Of a DNA stretch of 64,000 bases, positions 1 through 7,756 are shown one piece after another (position 1 is the stretch's first letter; the number at the start of each line of letters is the position of its first letter). The DNA is taken from positions 170,517 through 234,516 of the forward strand of contig NZ_JYLN01000009.1 of NCBI RefSeq assembly GCF_001439735.1, written 5' to 3'. The notes under the pieces were generated by a model, which saw only the letters and a program-made list of their open reading frames with translations, was not told where the DNA came from and searched no databases. The translations under genes and the position numbers were made by a program. The stretch is from Pseudomonas paralactis. GTDB lineage: Bacteria > Pseudomonadota > Gammaproteobacteria > Pseudomonadales > Pseudomonadaceae.

Positions 1-596
1 CGCGTACCGCCGGTGGGGGCGATGGCGTTGACCAGGATGTTGTTCTTGCGACCTTCCAGTGCCAGGGTGCGGGTCAACCCATACAGGCCCAACTTGGCCA
101 TGCCATAGTTGGACTGGCCGAAGTTGCCGTAGATGCCTGACGTGGAGGCGGTGAAGATCACGCGCCCATAACCCTGCTCGCGCAGATGGGGCCAGGCGGC
201 ACGCGTGACCTTGTAGGCGCCTTCGACATGCACCCGGTAAACCAGGTCCCAGTCGCCGTCGTCCATCTTGTGGAAAGTCTTGTCGCGCAGGATCCCGGCG
301 TTGTTGACTACCACGTCGATCCGGCCGAACGCGTCCAGAGCGTTCTGTACGATCTTGTCACCGTCGGTGACCGAGTCATGGTTGGCCTCGGCAATGCCGC
401 CTGCTGCACGAATCTCGGCCACCACACGGTCGGCTGCCGAGGCATTGGCGCCCTCGCCCTGGGTGGACCCACCCAGGTCATTGACCAGCACTTTGGCCCC
501 GTGCCTGGCGAACAGCAGCGCATGGGCACGGCCCAGGCCACCGCCGGCTCCGGTGACGATCACGACCTTATCCTGCAACTGCACTGACTGACTCAT
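1..596 (-). CDS. SDR family oxidoreductase, 3-hydroxyacyl-CoA dehydrogenase-like (3' part cut by window edge)
   Basis: About 198 residues are present; the C-terminus lies outside the window. The ATG is at 596-594. The N-terminus carries the Rossmann cofactor motif TGAGGGLGRAHA followed by VNDLGG, then NNAG, and the active-site stretch S-TSGIYGNFGQSNYGMAK with the Tyr and Lys of YxxxK (here YGMAK). The VNDLGG form after the first helix is typical of the dehydrogenase domain of peroxisomal multifunctional enzyme type 2, so oxidation of a 3-hydroxyacyl-CoA or a steroid-like alcohol is likely. It lies downstream of the hydrolase and aldolase genes on the same strand, 129 bp away, so shared transcription is possible. 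The exact substrate cannot be read from the sequence. Confidence 0.85.
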   Translation of the reverse strand, partial: MSQSVQLQDKVVIVTGAGGGLGRAHALLFARHGAKVLVNDLGGSTQGEGANASAADRVVAEIRAAGGIAEANHDSVTDGDKIVQNALDAFGRIDVVVNNAGILRDKTFHKMDDGDWDLVYRVHVEGAYKVTRAAWPHLREQGYGRVIFTASTSGIYGNFGQSNYGMAKLGLYGLTRTLALEGRKNNILVNAIAPTGGT

Positions 597-725
597 ACCG
601 AACTCCGCTGGCGACAATGGGAATAGGCAGAGTGTCACGCACGAGGCCTTTGGTCACAATAAAAACGGCCGAGGCTGAATGGTGCTCGATAAGGCATCAG
701 GATGATGCCGCGGTAGAAACCCGGC

Positions 726-1628
726 TCAGGAGTAGACCGACTGCGGCGACGCCTGGCTGATGCGATCCCGAAATGCCTGGTAATGCCTGAGCACCTGCAC
801 CGGCGCCTCGATCTGCGGGTAATGGCCGATATCGGCCAGCAATACCGTGTCGGCGTGGGGCACCAGTTGCTCGAAGCGCTCGACCATATGAGCACCGGAA
901 ATCGGGTCCACCCCGCCGTCGATCACCCGCAACGGCACGGCGCCGCGCTGCATGGCGGCCACCCAGCGATCACGCAGGCGTCGACGCTGGGGAATGTAGG
1001 CAATCAGTTTGTGCAGGATACGCGGCCCGTCATTGCAACTGATCAAACTCCAAAAGTCGTCCAGCGCGCTTTCACTGGGCCGCGTCCGCGGGCCGAAGAT
1101 CTGGCTGAAACTGCTGGCCAGGGCATTGCGCCCAAAAGCCCGGCCGATCATCCAGCCCAACGGGCTGAGCAATAATTTTTGCACCAGCGTGGGGCGGTGG
1201 GTTTCCGGGAACAGTCCTCCATTGAGAAATACGCAACTGGCCATCTGGAACCGGCCTTCGTAATGCCGGGCCAGCAACTCCTGGGCGACGCTGTCGCCGT
1301 AGTCATGGGCCAATACATGCACCGGCTGTTCCACGCCCAAATGCTCAAGCAACGCCTGTTGCAAGTCGGCTTGCTCCAGCAGGCAATAGTCGTGATTCAG
1401 GGGCTTGGCCGAGTCACCAAAACCGAGCATGTCGCAGGCAATCACCAGGTTGCGCTGGGCCAGGGGCTGCCACAGGTAGTGCCAATCCCAACTGGCGGTG
1501 GGGAAGCCATGGATCAGCAGCAGCGGTGTGCCCTGCCCGGCCACCCAATAACGCAGGGTACGCCCACGAAAGACGAAGTTCTGGCCGCGCTTGCGCCAGG
1601 CTCTGAGCGGTATCTCGGCGAGTGGCAT
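726..1628 (-). CDS. alpha/beta hydrolase, MEST/haloalkane dehalogenase-like
   Basis: A 300-residue alpha/beta hydrolase. The oxyanion segment HGFPT is at about 40-44. The nucleophile elbow reads HDYGDS at about 108-113, which gives an aspartate nucleophile (D109) rather than serine, and DIGHYPQIEAP near the C-terminus supplies the catalytic histidine. The elbow and the following VAQELL match the MEST/PEG1 branch of the haloalkane dehalogenase and epoxide hydrolase superfamily. Its ATG shares one base with the stop of the upstream aldolase gene (TGATG), so the two are translationally coupled. An Asp nucleophile indicates hydrolysis through an alkyl-enzyme ester, but the substrate is unknown. 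Confidence 0.85.
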   Translation of the reverse strand: MPLAEIPLRAWRKRGQNFVFRGRTLRYWVAGQGTPLLLIHGFPTASWDWHYLWQPLAQRNLVIACDMLGFGDSAKPLNHDYCLLEQADLQQALLEHLGVEQPVHVLAHDYGDSVAQELLARHYEGRFQMASCVFLNGGLFPETHRPTLVQKLLLSPLGWMIGRAFGRNALASSFSQIFGPRTRPSESALDDFWSLISCNDGPRILHKLIAYIPQRRRLRDRWVAAMQRGAVPLRVIDGGVDPISGAHMVERFEQLVPHADTVLLADIGHYPQIEAPVQVLRHYQAFRDRISQASPQSVYS

Positions 1629-2410
1629 CAGCTTTTATACCCAGGGTCCTGTTGGTCCAATTTGCGCAGCAGCGCCGGCCAGGCCAGCGCACCGCCCATA
1701 CCTTGGGCGCTTTTTGTGACAGCTGCCACCATCGCCTTGGCGCCTGCCAGAATTTGCGGCTCAATGGTGATCAACTGCGCTGCACCGTTTTGCGCCAGCA
1801 CCTGGATCTCGCAGGCGCGCTGGAAGGTGAACATCATCAGGAAGGTATCGGCGATGGTGCTGGCGCAGGTCAGCAGGCCGTGGTTATGCAGCATGAGGAA
1901 ATTGTTTTGTCCCAGGTCCGCCTGCAAACGGGCTTTTTCCTCGTGGTTCAGCGCCACGCCTTCATAGGCGTGATAGCCCAGGCTGGACAGCACAAACAAT
2001 GATTGCTGGCTGATGGGCAATACACCCTGCTTTTGTGCGCAAACCGCCACGCCCGCAGCGGTGTGGGTGTGCAGCACGCAGGTCACATCATGGCGCACTT
2101 CGTGGATGGCGCTGTGGATGGTATAGCCCGCTGGGTTGATCTCGTAGGGGCTGTCCATTTGCTTGTTGCCGGCCTGGTCGACCTTGACCAGGCTTGAGGC
2201 GGTGATTTCGTGGAACATCAGCCCGTAAGGGTTGATCAGGAAATCTTCCGTGCCCGGCACCTTGGCGGAAATATGCGTGAAGATCAGGTCATCCCACCCA
2301 TGCATCGCCACCAGGCGATAACAGGCCGCCAGGTCAACGCGGGTTTGCCATTCGGCAGCACTGACCTGGGCTTTGATGTTTTGCGGCGATGAAGCAGGGG
2401 CTAGGCTCAC
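1628..2410 (-). CDS. class II aldolase/adducin family protein
   Basis: A 260-residue protein of the class II aldolase/adducin fold. Zinc-binding histidines are visible in HTHTAAGVAV (about 115-124) and HNHGLL (about 175-180), and the early motif HISAK resembles the substrate-phosphate loop of fuculose-phosphate aldolases. Known members cleave or decarboxylate small hydroxy-acids or sugar phosphates. The start is a GTG at 2410-2408 preceded by a strong AAGGAGGA ribosome site at good spacing. It overlaps the MEST-like hydrolase by one base. The pair may act on the same small metabolite, but the pathway is not evident. Confidence 0.85.
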   Translation of the reverse strand: MSLAPASSPQNIKAQVSAAEWQTRVDLAACYRLVAMHGWDDLIFTHISAKVPGTEDFLINPYGLMFHEITASSLVKVDQAGNKQMDSPYEINPAGYTIHSAIHEVRHDVTCVLHTHTAAGVAVCAQKQGVLPISQQSLFVLSSLGYHAYEGVALNHEEKARLQADLGQNNFLMLHNHGLLTCASTIADTFLMMFTFQRACEIQVLAQNGAAQLITIEPQILAGAKAMVAAVTKSAQGMGGALAWPALLRKLDQQDPGYKS

Positions 2411-2539
2411 GGCAACGTCCTCCTTGGCGCACTGGTTATTGCGTCTACAGTGAGAGCCAGTCTAGTCAGACGCCGAGGCGCAAGGAGTTGCCTTCGCAGC
2501 CAGCTTGATGACCGAGCGAGTCAGTCATGAGAATAGTAC

Positions 2540-2564
2540 AAAAAGCGCCGTCAATAACGGCGCC
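2540..2564 (-). terminator. rho-independent terminator of the flavodoxin gene
   Basis: Read on the minus strand, GGCGCCGTTA-TTGACGGCGC forms a GC-rich hairpin directly followed by TTTTTG. It starts 10 bp after the flavodoxin stop, so it separates that gene from the aldolase gene downstream. Confidence 0.8.
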
Positions 2565-2573
2565 TTCCTGCGC

Positions 2574-3029
2574 TCAGCCGCGCAGCGCGATAATCAGTTC
2601 AGCCAGCCAAGGCTCGGCGTCGGCTTCGGGGGTCACGCTTTCGCTGGCGTCCAGGCGCAGCATCGGCAGTACTTCACGTACGCCCAGCTCGCCGAACAGT
2701 TCGCGCATTTGTTCGCCGCCGCCACAGAACGTATCGCCATAACTGGCGTCGCCCAGGCCGATAACCGCACCCGGCAGGCCGCGCCAGGCGGCGGGAAGTT
2801 GGTCGCGAATACTTGAGTACAGAGGTTGCAGGTTGTCGGGCAATTCGCCCATGCCGGTGGTCGAGGTCACCGCAAGCAACGCATCGGGAGCAAACGCCTG
2901 AATCTCGCCCAGACTGGCGCGAGGGTTGTGCCAGGCTTCAAAACCGGCGTCCTTGAGGATTTTTTCCGCGTGGCGAGCGACTTCTTCAGCCGTACCGTAG
3001 ACCGAGCCGGAAAGGATGGCGACTTTCAT
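2574..3029 (-). CDS. flavodoxin (MioC-like)
   Basis: A 151-residue single-domain flavodoxin. The phosphate-binding loop SGSVYGTAEE is at about 7-16, TSTTGMGELPDNL is the 50s loop, and GLGDASYGDTFCGGG is the 90s loop; all three contact FMN. Length and the lack of other domains fit MioC/YqcA-type flavodoxins, which carry electrons to redox enzymes. The ATG at 3029 is preferred over a TTG one codon upstream; AGGA lies about 9 bp before it. The gene is monocistronic by its own terminator and is divergent from the LOV gene. Confidence 0.88.
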   Translation of the reverse strand: MKVAILSGSVYGTAEEVARHAEKILKDAGFEAWHNPRASLGEIQAFAPDALLAVTSTTGMGELPDNLQPLYSSIRDQLPAAWRGLPGAVIGLGDASYGDTFCGGGEQMRELFGELGVREVLPMLRLDASESVTPEADAEPWLAELIIALRG

Positions 3030-3158
3030 CAATCTGATCCTGTAGTTGAGTCAAAGCCTGGGATATTAGCAGTCTGTGCCGATAATTCAGTGCGCACCGT
3101 GCGAGAATCAAGACTTGCCATAAACTTGCACCGTCACACACATGCCATGGACCGCTCA

Positions 3159-3626
3159 ATGATTAACGCCAAGCTGCTGCAAATGGTTGTCAATGCGTCC
3201 AACGACGGGATCGTCGTTGCCGAGCGTGAGGGCCATGACAAACCGCTGATCTACGTCAACCCTGCGTTTGAACGCCTGACCGGCTACACCCTGGATGAGA
3301 TCCTTTATCAGGACTGCCGCTTCCTCCAGTCCGGTGACCGTGACCAGCCGGCGCTGATGGCTATTCGTGATGCCCTCGACAATGGCGGCGCGTGCCGAGA
3401 GATCCTGCGCAACTACCGCAAGGACGGCACTCATTTCTGGAATGAGCTGTCACTTTCGACGGTGTACAACGAGGCGGACAGGCAAACGTATTTCGTCGGC
3501 GTGCAAAAAGATGTCACCACTCAAGTCAAGGCCCAGCAGCGCGTGGCCCAGCTGGAAGCGCAGTTGGCCGAGCTGAAAAACGAGCTCGCGGCGCTCAAGG
3601 CGACGAGTGGAATTAACAAACTGTAA
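3159..3626 (+). CDS. short LOV blue-light photoreceptor (PpSB1-LOV/SBW25-LOV type)
   Basis: A 155-residue protein with one PAS/LOV domain (about 1-120) and a C-terminal helix likely to form a coiled coil (QRVAQLEAQLAELKNEL). The flavin-adduct motif is QDCRFLQ with the reactive cysteine at residue 53, as in P. putida PpSB1-LOV, which also has Asp instead of the usual Asn before the Cys. NASNDGIVVAE at the start and RNYRKDG-FWNELS are further family marks. These proteins bind FMN and form a light-driven cysteinyl adduct. There is no effector domain, so output must go through a partner. The family starts MINAKLLQ, matching the ATG at 3159; an in-frame ATG at 3147 is the alternative, and neither has a clear ribosome site. 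See the LitR entry for the probable partner. Confidence 0.93.
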   Translation: MINAKLLQMVVNASNDGIVVAEREGHDKPLIYVNPAFERLTGYTLDEILYQDCRFLQSGDRDQPALMAIRDALDNGGACREILRNYRKDGTHFWNELSLSTVYNEADRQTYFVGVQKDVTTQVKAQQRVAQLEAQLAELKNELAALKATSGINKL

Positions 3627-3684
3627 AAAATGCGGTCTTTAGAGCGATAATGGCTTTTTAATGCCTCAGCCTTGAGCTACATCA

Positions 3685-4290
3685 ATGCACCGCGACACGC
3701 TTTTGACGCAGGACGAACTGGATTTTATCCAGGACATGCAGCATAACCCGCAGCTTAATCTGCGGGATGCGTGGTCGAGCCTGACGGTTAATGGCGGTGC
3801 GCAGATTCGTGATTTGCTCACGCGGCTGGCCGCTCACAACCAGGTCACCATCCAGGCCCAGTTCGACAACCAGCAGCTCACCTTCCCCTTGCGCTTGGTG
3901 GAGGATGAGTTTCATGCAGTGCATCTGCGCCTCGGCGTGCCGAGCATCTTCGAAGACGGGCCGATGATCCGCCCGTGGCGCCTGGCCCTGGAAGAGCCCG
4001 TGGCACTGGAAAACGTCAAGGGCTACCCCAGTGCACTATGGGTGCACGAAGTGTCATTCAAAGGGGTGCTGGTAGAGGTGCGTGGCCGGGCCAAACCGCC
4101 CAAGACTTTTTCCCTGTGGTTCAGCCCTTCCGGCTATGAACGTATCGCGCTTCGCGGCACCCTGGAGCGGGAAACCGCCCGCGGCCTGTTCGCTTACCGC
4201 CTGAGCCAGAGTGATGCCGATGAGATCGAGCGCCTGCGCCAGTTCATTCTGCACCAGCACCGCCTCGTTCATCCTCACGTGCACGCCTGA
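3685..4290 (+). CDS. conserved hypothetical protein, possibly degenerate PilZ-like, between LOV and LitR genes
   Basis: A 201-residue soluble protein whose family I do not recognise securely. It has no signal peptide or membrane helix. The central part (about 70-165) looks like a beta-barrel: RPWRLALEEP followed by LWVHEVSFKGVLVEV has the SxxG end of a PilZ motif, but the RxxxR arginine motif for c-di-GMP is not intact. The C-terminus is helical and histidine-rich (HQHRLVHPHVHA). It starts 58 bp after the LOV gene on the same strand and ends only 2 bp from the stop of the convergent LitR gene. The position suggests a link to light signalling, which is inference only. Confidence 0.7.
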   Translation: MHRDTLLTQDELDFIQDMQHNPQLNLRDAWSSLTVNGGAQIRDLLTRLAAHNQVTIQAQFDNQQLTFPLRLVEDEFHAVHLRLGVPSIFEDGPMIRPWRLALEEPVALENVKGYPSALWVHEVSFKGVLVEVRGRAKPPKTFSLWFSPSGYERIALRGTLERETARGLFAYRLSQSDADEIERLRQFILHQHRLVHPHVHA

Positions 4291-4292
4291 GT

Positions 4293-5249
4293 TCAGGTCT
4301 CCAGGCGGCCGCTGAGAAACTGCTGCAGGCGGCGCTGCATCAAACGTCCGTCATTGCCCAGGCACCCAACCGATGAGCCGGCCAGGATGTGCTCGGCGAG
4401 GTCGGAGGCATCACCCGCCAACAGCAACGGGCAATTGAGCGTCAACGCCAGACGATTGAGCCGCGAGGGCAGCTCGACGCCGGGAGAATGGTTGGAAAAC
4501 AGCACCAGGGCTTGTGGCCGAGTTCTCTCGCAGATCAGCGTCAACTCATCGAGCGGTTGGCCGACACCCAGAACTTTTACCGCGAGCTTGTCGCTGGACA
4601 TCAATAAGCCCGCGACCAGTAGTTCCAGTTCACGACATCCACCGGCGATTGCGGAGAGCAACACCCTGGGCGCCGGTGACGCACAGGCCAACTGCAGGCG
4701 TTGAGCAGTGCGCGAACGCAGGAAGTTATCGAAAAACAGCCATTCGCTGGCTTGGCCAAAACGCCCCTGGTGACGCAGCAGTTGTTGCCAGAGGGGCATC
4801 AGGATGTCCTGAAATACGACAGTCGTTGAATAAGCGCTGAAGATCTGGCCGTACAACTGCCCCAGTTCACGGTCATCAAAAGCGCTGATGGCCAGCCGCA
4901 GTTGTGCCTGCCACTGCTGCCATTCCAGTTCGGTATCGCTGCGTGATGTCGCAACCGGCGCGCCGGACAGTTGATCGCGCGCCAGGATCTTGCCCACTTT
5001 GCTCACCGACACGCCGCGTTCGATCCAGTCGAGAATGCGATGCACGGTGTCGATATCGGCGCTTGAGTACAGCCGATGCCCGCTTTCGGTGCGAACGGGC
5101 TGAATCAAGCCATAGCGACGCTCCCAGGCACGCAGCGTTACCGGGTTTACGCCTGTGAGTCTTGCCACTTCACGAATCGGGAACAGCCCCTCGCAGTCAG
5201 GGTGACTGTCAGGCGTCGCTTCACGAGAGGGAGCAATGATTTGGGACAT
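4293..5249 (-). CDS. MerR-family regulator, class II LitR/PplR type (no B12-binding motif)
   Basis: A 318-residue regulator. The N-terminal MerR winged helix covers about 23-92 (FPIREVARLTGVNPVTLRAW, then ERRYGLIQP and SGHRLYSSADI). The C-terminal half has the layout of the LitR/CarH helical bundle plus Rossmann domain, including the W-FF-N-LR stretch of the bundle. The E/DxHxxG cobalamin-binding motif is absent; the equivalent stretch reads GGCRELELL. In P. putida such class II LitR proteins (PplR) do not need B12 and work with short LOV proteins, and folE, phrB and others are light-induced. The adjacent LOV gene and the divergent folE string fit that model. The intergenic region 5250-5462 should hold its own promoter and that of the ABM gene; no exact TGTACA-type PplR site was found there. 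Confidence 0.88.
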   Translation of the reverse strand: MSQIIAPSREATPDSHPDCEGLFPIREVARLTGVNPVTLRAWERRYGLIQPVRTESGHRLYSSADIDTVHRILDWIERGVSVSKVGKILARDQLSGAPVATSRSDTELEWQQWQAQLRLAISAFDDRELGQLYGQIFSAYSTTVVFQDILMPLWQQLLRHQGRFGQASEWLFFDNFLRSRTAQRLQLACASPAPRVLLSAIAGGCRELELLVAGLLMSSDKLAVKVLGVGQPLDELTLICERTRPQALVLFSNHSPGVELPSRLNRLALTLNCPLLLAGDASDLAEHILAGSSVGCLGNDGRLMQRRLQQFLSGRLET

Positions 5250-5462
5250 CAGCGATGAAAACTTGTATGAATTTGGATGCTATTTAACGCCGATTGAAGC
5301 GCATGATTCAAGATCTACGGCGATCCATCCGAAGTTTCTGGTGTATTTGGGCAAAACAGGAATAATCCTTGCCTGTTTTTTCTACGTCGCTGCAACACCC
5401 CCGCAGCTTCGTTCGTGCGCCGCTTACCCGGCCCAGCGCACTCGATTATCTGGAGATACACA

Positions 5463-6020
5463 ATGTCTACCTCACCCGTCACCTTGATGGTTGCGCGCCG
5501 CGTCGCCAAAGGTCGCTACGAAGAATTGATGGCTTGGCTGCGCGAAGGCGAGCAATTGGCCACTGACTTCCCGGGTTACCTGGGTTCCGGCGTACTCGCC
5601 CCGCCACCCCACGATGATGAGTTCCAGATCATCTTCCGCTTCGCCGATGAAAAAACCCTGCACGCCTGGGAGTTTTCCGCCTCGCGCAGCGCCTGGCTCG
5701 GTCGCGGCAGCGAGCTGTTTGCCGACCCTTCCGAGCATCGTGTCAGCGGTATCGACGGCTGGTTCGGCGCCGCAGGGGCCCGCCCGCCGCGCTGGAAACA
5801 GGCGGTCGCGATTTGGCTGGCGTTCTTCCCGGTGTCACTGTTGTTCAACTTCGGCCTGGGCCCGCTGCTTGGCGAGCTGGACCTGTTCAGCCGTGTACTG
5901 GTCAGCACCGCCGCCCTGACGCCGCTGATGGTTTACCTCTTTATTCCGCTCTCGACACACGTGCTGGCGAACTGGCTGCACCCCTCGCCACCGCGCAAGG
6001 TCACCGAAGCCGCCGCATGA
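5463..6020 (+). CDS. antibiotic biosynthesis monooxygenase-domain protein with two membrane helices
   Basis: 185 residues. The N-terminal ferredoxin-like ABM domain (about 1-95) starts PVTLMVARRVAKGRYEEL and contains FPGYLGSGV and EFQIIFRFADEKTLHAWE. Two hydrophobic helices follow at about 120-142 and 148-172 (AIWLAFFPVSLLFNF; LMVYLFIPLSTHVLANW). ABM-TM fusions are common in Pseudomonas; the domain resembles small cofactor-free monooxygenases or heme-degrading proteins, but the activity of the fused form is not known. The ATG at 5463 has TGGAGA 6 bp upstream. It is the first gene divergent from the LitR gene and is followed 55 bp later by folM. Confidence 0.82.
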   Translation: MSTSPVTLMVARRVAKGRYEELMAWLREGEQLATDFPGYLGSGVLAPPPHDDEFQIIFRFADEKTLHAWEFSASRSAWLGRGSELFADPSEHRVSGIDGWFGAAGARPPRWKQAVAIWLAFFPVSLLFNFGLGPLLGELDLFSRVLVSTAALTPLMVYLFIPLSTHVLANWLHPSPPRKVTEAAA

Positions 6021-6033
6021 GCATAGAGGCCGG

Positions 6034-6064
6034 GTCGCTGGTATAGTTTGTGTCTGCCAGCGAC
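6034..6064 (+). promoter_or_regulatory. inverted repeat in the folM leader
   Basis: GTCGCTGG and CCAGCGAC form a perfect 8-bp inverted repeat separated by 15 bp that include TATAGT. It lies in the 55-bp gap between the ABM gene and folM, ending 11 bp before the folM ATG. It could be an operator around a -10 element, or an RNA hairpin that affects folM translation; no U-run follows, so a simple terminator is unlikely. Confidence 0.45.
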
Positions 6065-6075
6065 TTGAGCCTCCC

Positions 6076-6786
6076 ATGATTGCAACCCACGCACCGATCC
6101 TGATCACCGGTGCCGGCCAGCGCGTCGGCCTGCATTGTGCCGAACGCCTGTTGGCTGAAGGTTATTCGGTCATTTTCAGCTATCGCAGCGAACGCCCGGG
6201 GGTGCAGGCGCTACGTGAACGAGGGGCCATCGGCGTATTTGCCGACTTTTCCAGCGAAGCCGGGATTCTTGCCTTCATCGCGCAGTTGCAAACCCATACC
6301 CAGAGCCTGCGTGCGATCATTCACAATGCGTCGGCCTGGGTCGCGGAAACACCGGGCGACGAAAGCCACGCGTTTATCGATATGTTCAGCGTGCACATGC
6401 TTGCGCCGTACCTGATCAACCTGCATTGTTCACCCTTGCTGCAACGCTCCACACCTGCCGATATCGTGCATATCAGCGATGACGTAGTGCGCAAGGGCAG
6501 CCGTCAGCACATCGCCTATTGCGCCACCAAGGCCGGCCTCGACAGCCTCACGCTATCGTTTGCCGCGCAGTTCGCGCCGCTGATCAAAGTCAACGGTATC
6601 GCGCCGGCCATGGTGATGTTCAATGATGGCGACGACGCGGCCTATCGCGCCAGGGTCCTGGCCAAGTCGGCCCTGGGCATTGAGCCCGGGCCTGAAGTGA
6701 TCTACCAGAGCGTGCGTTACCTGCTGGACAATCCCTATGTCACCGGTACCACCCTGACCGTCAACGGTGGGCGGCATATCAAGTAA
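6076..6786 (+). CDS. folM: dihydromonapterin reductase FolM
   Basis: A 236-residue short-chain dehydrogenase. The cofactor motif is the FolM-type TGAGQRVG (about 11-18), in which GQR replaces the usual GIG; NASAW is the NNAG equivalent, and YCATK gives the catalytic Tyr148 and Lys152. The C-terminus ends VTGTTLTVNGGRHIK, as in FolM and PTR1-like pteridine reductases. FolM reduces dihydromonapterin to tetrahydromonapterin with NADPH and has weak dihydrofolate reductase activity. It is 20 bp upstream of folE and two genes from folX, which with it make up the monapterin branch. In Pseudomonas tetrahydromonapterin is the cofactor of phenylalanine hydroxylase. Confidence 0.93.
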   Translation: MIATHAPILITGAGQRVGLHCAERLLAEGYSVIFSYRSERPGVQALRERGAIGVFADFSSEAGILAFIAQLQTHTQSLRAIIHNASAWVAETPGDESHAFIDMFSVHMLAPYLINLHCSPLLQRSTPADIVHISDDVVRKGSRQHIAYCATKAGLDSLTLSFAAQFAPLIKVNGIAPAMVMFNDGDDAAYRARVLAKSALGIEPGPEVIYQSVRYLLDNPYVTGTTLTVNGGRHIK

Positions 6787-6806
6787 GCCGTTTTCGAGGA
6801 TGTTGT

Positions 6807-7367
6807 ATGACCTTTTCCCTGCCCCACCACTATCGCGAAATCCTCAAGGGCCTGGGCGAAGACCCGGAGCGCGAGGGCCTGCTCGATACACCCAAGCGCG
6901 CCGCCAAGGCCATGCAGTACCTGTGTCATGGCTACGAGCAAAACCTGGAAGAAATCGTCAACGGCGCGCTCTTCGCGTCGGACAATGACGAGATGGTGAT
7001 CCTCAAGGACATCGAGTTGTACTCGTTGTGCGAGCATCACCTGCTGCCCTTTATCGGCAAGGCACATGTGGCCTATATTCCGACCGGCAAGGTGCTGGGT
7101 CTGTCGAAACTGGCACGCATCGTCGACATGTTCGCCCGGCGCCTGCAGATTCAGGAAAACCTCACGCGGCAAATCGCCGACGCCATCCAGGACGTGACTC
7201 AGGCCGCCGGCGTGGCGGTGGTGATCGAAGCCAAGCATATGTGCATGATGATGCGCGGCGTGGAGAAACAGAACTCAACCATGAACACCTCAGTGATGCT
7301 CGGTGCCTTCCGCGAATCGAACACCACGCGCATGGAGTTCCTGCAATTGATTGGACGGAGCAAGTAG
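6807..7367 (+). CDS. folE: GTP cyclohydrolase I
   Basis: 186 residues, close to the usual FolE core length. Zinc ligands are visible as Cys75 and His78 in LCEHHLLPF and Cys145 in EAKHMCMMMRG; His143 of the same motif corresponds to a catalytic residue. It converts GTP to 7,8-dihydroneopterin triphosphate, the entry to folate and monapterin. It follows folM by 20 bp and is separated from folX by only 2 bp, so the three are one operon. folE genes of this context are light-induced in P. putida. Many pseudomonads have a second folE elsewhere, so this copy may be dedicated to monapterin. Confidence 0.96.
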   Translation: MTFSLPHHYREILKGLGEDPEREGLLDTPKRAAKAMQYLCHGYEQNLEEIVNGALFASDNDEMVILKDIELYSLCEHHLLPFIGKAHVAYIPTGKVLGLSKLARIVDMFARRLQIQENLTRQIADAIQDVTQAAGVAVVIEAKHMCMMMRGVEKQNSTMNTSVMLGAFRESNTTRMEFLQLIGRSK

Positions 7368-7369
7368 CA

Positions 7370-7741
7370 ATGCCACAACTTCAACCAGGCATGGCGCGCA
7401 TCCGGGTCAAAGACCTGCGCCTGCGCACTTTTATTGGCATCAACGAGGACGAAATCCTCAACAAGCAGGATGTGCTGATCAACCTGACCATCCTGTATGC
7501 CGCCCAGGACGCTGTGCGCGACAACGATATCGACCACGCCTTGAATTACCGCACCATCACCAAGGCGATCATCGCCCATGTGGAAGGCAATCGCTTCGCC
7601 CTGCTGGAGCGCCTGACCCAGGAATTGCTGGACCTGGTGATGAGCAACGAATCGGTGCTGTACGCCGAAGTCGAAGTGGATAAACCCCACGCGCTGCGCT
7701 TTGCCGAGTCGGTTTCGATCACTCTGGCCGCCAGCCGCTGA
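7370..7741 (+). CDS. folX: dihydroneopterin triphosphate 2'-epimerase FolX
   Basis: 123 residues with the T-fold of the FolB/FolX family. The N-terminal IRVKDLRLRTFIGINEDE and the DIDHALNYRTITK stretch, with the pterin-anchoring glutamate near the C-terminus (YAEVEVDKP), identify it. The N-terminal MARIRVKDLRLRTFIGI form and its place between folE and a folM-containing operon favour FolX over FolB. FolX epimerises dihydroneopterin triphosphate to dihydromonapterin triphosphate, which FolM completes after dephosphorylation. The ATG at 7370 lies 2 bp after the folE stop. Confidence 0.92.
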   Translation: MPQLQPGMARIRVKDLRLRTFIGINEDEILNKQDVLINLTILYAAQDAVRDNDIDHALNYRTITKAIIAHVEGNRFALLERLTQELLDLVMSNESVLYAEVEVDKPHALRFAESVSITLAASR

Positions 7742-7756
7742 TAGCAAGTGAGCCCT

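Noticed and set aside
5250..5462. PplR-type TGTACA direct repeat in the LitR-ABM space
   Set aside because: Only a poor match (TGTATG at 5265) was found; not reported as a site.
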